Source: Marivirga aurantiaca
Lineage (GTDB): Bacteria; Bacteroidota; Bacteroidia; Cytophagales; Cyclobacteriaceae
Direction: 5' to 3'
NCBI RefSeq assembly: GCF_016679925.1
Contig: NZ_JAEQBW010000006.1
Span: 1-64,000, forward strand
Length of the DNA stretch: 64,000 nt
Positions within the stretch are counted from its first letter, which is position 1. Every line of letters begins with the position of its first letter. The position numbers and the translations under genes are program-made. This document shows, piece after piece, positions 61,839-64,000 of the stretch. Under the pieces are notes generated by a model. That model saw nothing but the letters and a program-made list of their open reading frames with translations. It made no database searches and had not been told where the DNA came from.

Positions 61839-62164
61839 TTATTGCTTCAAACCCATAGACTACCCTTCTCTAATTTTATATTATGTTTATTGCTTCTAAT
61901 AAGCACTTGTTCTTCAATATGGTGTATTTTTTTTTGTATTGTCAAAGCTGACCATCCATTGCCAGGGGGTAATCAATCACCATCTGAATGTTTTCATTGC
62001 ATTATGGTTTATTGTTAGGATCTGACGAGGTTGCGACTGCCTTTGCCAAGCACCACGACTAACGCAACCCAGCTTTCTCTATTTTGAACACAAGCAACCG
62101 ACTTTTGGACACTTTTAAGATGGGATACTTTCAGAACTTTGCATTAAACATTCAATAATAAGAA
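61839..62164. other. Intergenic region upstream of the SDR gene
   Basis: No gene supported. Near the right end GAACTTTG (about 62132-62139) resembles a -7 box with one mismatch, about 26 bases before the SDR ATG. Confidence 0.35.
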
Positions 62165-62965
62165 ATGAAAGTAGTTTTAATAACAGGAGCTTCGGGTGGA
62201 ATTGGAGAAGCCATTGCAAACCGTTTAGCAGAAAGAAAGCACAATCTCCTTTTGGTGGCAAGAAACGAATCGAAGCTAAAAGTATTGGCTGAACAGCTAA
62301 TCAGGCAACATCAAATTTCGGTGGAATATATTTCCGCAGATCTATCTAAAGCAAATACCGTTCAGGATATTTTTGAAGAAACCCAAAAACGCCAGTTGGA
62401 AATCGAAATGCTCATCAATAATGCCGGAATCGGTTCCGGGGGCGAATTTGCAGCACTCCCTTTGCAATCAGAATTAGATATGTTGCAACTTAACATTTCC
62501 TCTTTAGTGGCACTCACTCATTTATTCCTGCAACCAATGAAAGCACGTGGAAATGGCACCATTATAAACGTTGCTTCCATGGCTTCCTTTATACCCATAC
62601 CATATATGACAACTTATGCTGCCAGCAAAGTTTTTGTCCGTCATTTTACCCAAGCCTTAACCGAGGAGTGTAAACCTTACAATGTACACATCATGTTACT
62701 TTGCCCCGGATTGACCAAAACCAATTTTAACAATGCTGCCGGAATAGAAAATGAAATAGGTAAAGGACTGAATACGGAATATAACAGTTCTACCCAAACG
62801 CCCGAACAAGTGGCAGACGAAATGCTGAAAGCGTTGGATAAAAGAAAACACTACATTGTATCGGGAAGAATGAACCGAATGGCGGCCAAGCTATCAGCCC
62901 TATTGCCTAATGCTTTCTTAGCCAGGAGCTTTGGTAAATCGTACAGAAAAAGATTGGGTAAATAG
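62165..62965 (+). CDS. Short-chain dehydrogenase/reductase (DltE-like classical SDR)
   Basis: 266 residues with the NAD(P) loop TGASGGIGEAIA (residues 7-18), ARNESKL for the cofactor 2'-phosphate side, DLSKANT, NNAGIGSGGEF, the catalytic Ser in INVASMASF and Tyr-x-x-x-Lys in YAASKVFVRHF, then LCPGLTKTNF. The C-terminal extension (RKHYIVSGRMNRMAAKLSAL) is common in the uncharacterised DltE-type subgroup. The substrate is unknown. The AraC regulator begins 14 bases downstream, so the two are co-transcribed and the regulator may control the gene. Confidence 0.92.
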   Translation: MKVVLITGASGGIGEAIANRLAERKHNLLLVARNESKLKVLAEQLIRQHQISVEYISADLSKANTVQDIFEETQKRQLEIEMLINNAGIGSGGEFAALPLQSELDMLQLNISSLVALTHLFLQPMKARGNGTIINVASMASFIPIPYMTTYAASKVFVRHFTQALTEECKPYNVHIMLLCPGLTKTNFNNAAGIENEIGKGLNTEYNSSTQTPEQVADEMLKALDKRKHYIVSGRMNRMAAKLSALLPNAFLARSFGKSYRKRLGK

Positions 62966-62979
62966 TTGTAAATTTGATA

Positions 62980-63903
62980 ATGAAAAACAGAAAATTGAAT
63001 TCTGATACATTGACCCTTCATTTCAACTCCATTTCTGAGTTTCATAAGACTGTAGGTGTTTTAAAACCAAAACATCCATTATTCAGTATTTTACGCTTTG
63101 AAGATTTACCGAAAGTTGAAAACAACCAGCGTCTAAAATTGATCCTGGACTTTTATCAGATTACATTAAAGAAAGAATGCCCGTGCAAAATGCAATATGG
63201 ACAAACACCCTTCGATTTTGACGAAGGGGTCATTTCCTGTTTTGCCCCCAAACAGGTGAGTATTATTGACAAGGACTTTTCTTTTGCCTCATCGGGTTGG
63301 CTTTTGCTTATTCATCCGGATTTTTTGAGAAGTCATGCTTTAAGCCAGAAAATAAAAAGCTATGGTTTTTTTAATTATGCCATTAATGAAGCATTGATCC
63401 TTTCGGAAGAAGAACAAAAATCAATAGAGACTACTTTTGACCAAATTCAAAAGGAATCAAACTTACCGATAGACAATTTTAGTCAGGATGTAATCATTTC
63501 AAATATTGATTTGCTTTTAACCCATTGCAATCGGTATTACAACAGGCAATTCATTATCCGTAAACCCAAAACCAACGATCTTTTAAATAACTTTGAACGT
63601 GTATTGAATGACTATTTCTCGAAGGAAGAAAATGGCTTTCCTACCGTAAATTATATGGCTTTGCAACTCAATTTATCTCCCAAGTATTTGAGCGATTGTC
63701 TGAAACAATTCACTGGACAAACAGCACAGCAACTTATTCACGACAAGCTAATAGAACATGCGAAAGACGTACTATCAACAACAGAGCTTTCAGTAAGTGA
63801 AATAGCATATCAATTAGGTTTTGAGTACCCTCAATCATTCAGCAAGCTGTTCAGGGCAAAAACCAATCTTTCCCCTTTGCAATTTAGACAATCGTTTAAC
63901 TGA
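62980..63903 (+). CDS. AraC-family transcriptional regulator
   Basis: 307 residues from ATG 62980; a TTG six bases earlier is not favoured. The N-terminal part (about 1-190) is a cupin-like ligand domain (VSIIDKDFSFASSGWLLLIH, KSYGFFNYAINEAL). The C-terminal domain has two helix-turn-helix motifs: TVNYMALQLNLSPKYLSDCL and LSVSEIAYQLGFEYPQSFSK, ending LFRAKTNLSPLQFRQSFN, the classical AraC signature. It is cytoplasmic and probably responds to a small molecule linked to the SDR gene in front of it. Confidence 0.93.
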   Translation: MKNRKLNSDTLTLHFNSISEFHKTVGVLKPKHPLFSILRFEDLPKVENNQRLKLILDFYQITLKKECPCKMQYGQTPFDFDEGVISCFAPKQVSIIDKDFSFASSGWLLLIHPDFLRSHALSQKIKSYGFFNYAINEALILSEEEQKSIETTFDQIQKESNLPIDNFSQDVIISNIDLLLTHCNRYYNRQFIIRKPKTNDLLNNFERVLNDYFSKEENGFPTVNYMALQLNLSPKYLSDCLKQFTGQTAQQLIHDKLIEHAKDVLSTTELSVSEIAYQLGFEYPQSFSKLFRAKTNLSPLQFRQSFN

Positions 63904-64000
63904 GGTTTATTAATTTGACCAACCTACCACCTTCTTCCAGCTATCATTCATTGCTTTTCGATGAATATTAGGATTTGATGCAGTAAGAAGCTATGTTCAA

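Noticed and set aside
63910-64000. Minus-strand tail HRKAMNDSWKKVVGWSN then stop at the right edge
   Set aside because: It looks protein-like, but an in-frame stop falls about 26 codons upstream within the window, so it is too short to call without the flanking sequence.

Overview
The window is a 64 kb piece of a Bacteroidetes (Bacteroidota) chromosome, most likely a marine-type Cytophagales relative. Grounds: low GC; no Shine-Dalgarno signals; -7 boxes of the form TANNTTTG; type IX secretion C-terminal domains; TonB-dependent receptors with carboxypeptidase-like N-terminal extensions; BatA, DUF4252, DUF4199 and DUF1456 proteins; and a DNA polymerase III alpha fused to an N-terminal DnaQ-type exonuclease. 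I saw no tRNA, rRNA, CRISPR array, prophage or intact insertion sequence.

Layout. 1-2.9 kb: a lipoprotein cut by the window edge, a 21-bp tandem repeat split by a hairpin element, and a sugar-porter transporter. 2.9-9.7 kb: a DGPF/YCII protein with an ECF42-type sigma factor, a long PurF-like amidotransferase, a TPR histidine kinase and glutamate racemase (murI). 10-14 kb: an ECF sigma / putative anti-sigma / DUF4252 operon next to an ABC exporter. 14-21.8 kb: a secreted peptidoglycan amidase with a sorting domain, a PIN toxin-antitoxin pair, gamma-glutamyltranspeptidase, an M1 aminopeptidase and a small beta-barrel. 21.9-25.2 kb: bioF-bioD-bioA. 25.7-31.4 kb: a small type-B sorting-domain protein followed by a 1754-residue PKD protein. 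32-36.7 kb: a fasciclin lipoprotein, a small secreted protein and a large TonB receptor. 37.4-43.9 kb: BatA protein, metal-site-deficient dihydroorotase homologue, DUF4199, two family 2 glycosyltransferases and a convergent methyltransferase. 44.3-48.4 kb: HlyD-type adaptor / MacB-type permease / TolC operon. 48.4-56.1 kb: two unknown genes, a macrodomain protein, a siderophore-type TonB receptor with a downstream PepSY gene remnant, a phosphate-porin-like protein, DUF1456 and rluF. 56.5-64 kb: dnaE, then a patch of gene fragments (Fic, SDR and an unidentified one), DUF4260, an SDR oxidoreductase and an AraC regulator.

Most unusual points. (1) The PKD protein stops in the middle of its last FN3-like module, and the small gene just upstream encodes what looks like the other half of that module plus the missing type-B sorting domain behind its own signal peptide, so one T9SS cargo may be split into two secreted chains. 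(2) Two copies of a structured intergenic element fill the bioF-bioD junction exactly from stop codon to start codon; base changes in one copy are compensated across its stem, and a third copy near 2.6 kb is interrupted by a different hairpin element. (3) That second hairpin family also interrupts the 21-bp tandem array. (4) Several promoters carry strong candidate operators: an 18-bp inverted repeat at the siderophore receptor, 11-bp-spaced TGTTA repeats at the phosphate-type porin, and a 21-bp inverted repeat touching the start codon of a small secreted protein.

All functional calls come from reading motifs in the translated sequence; no database search was run.
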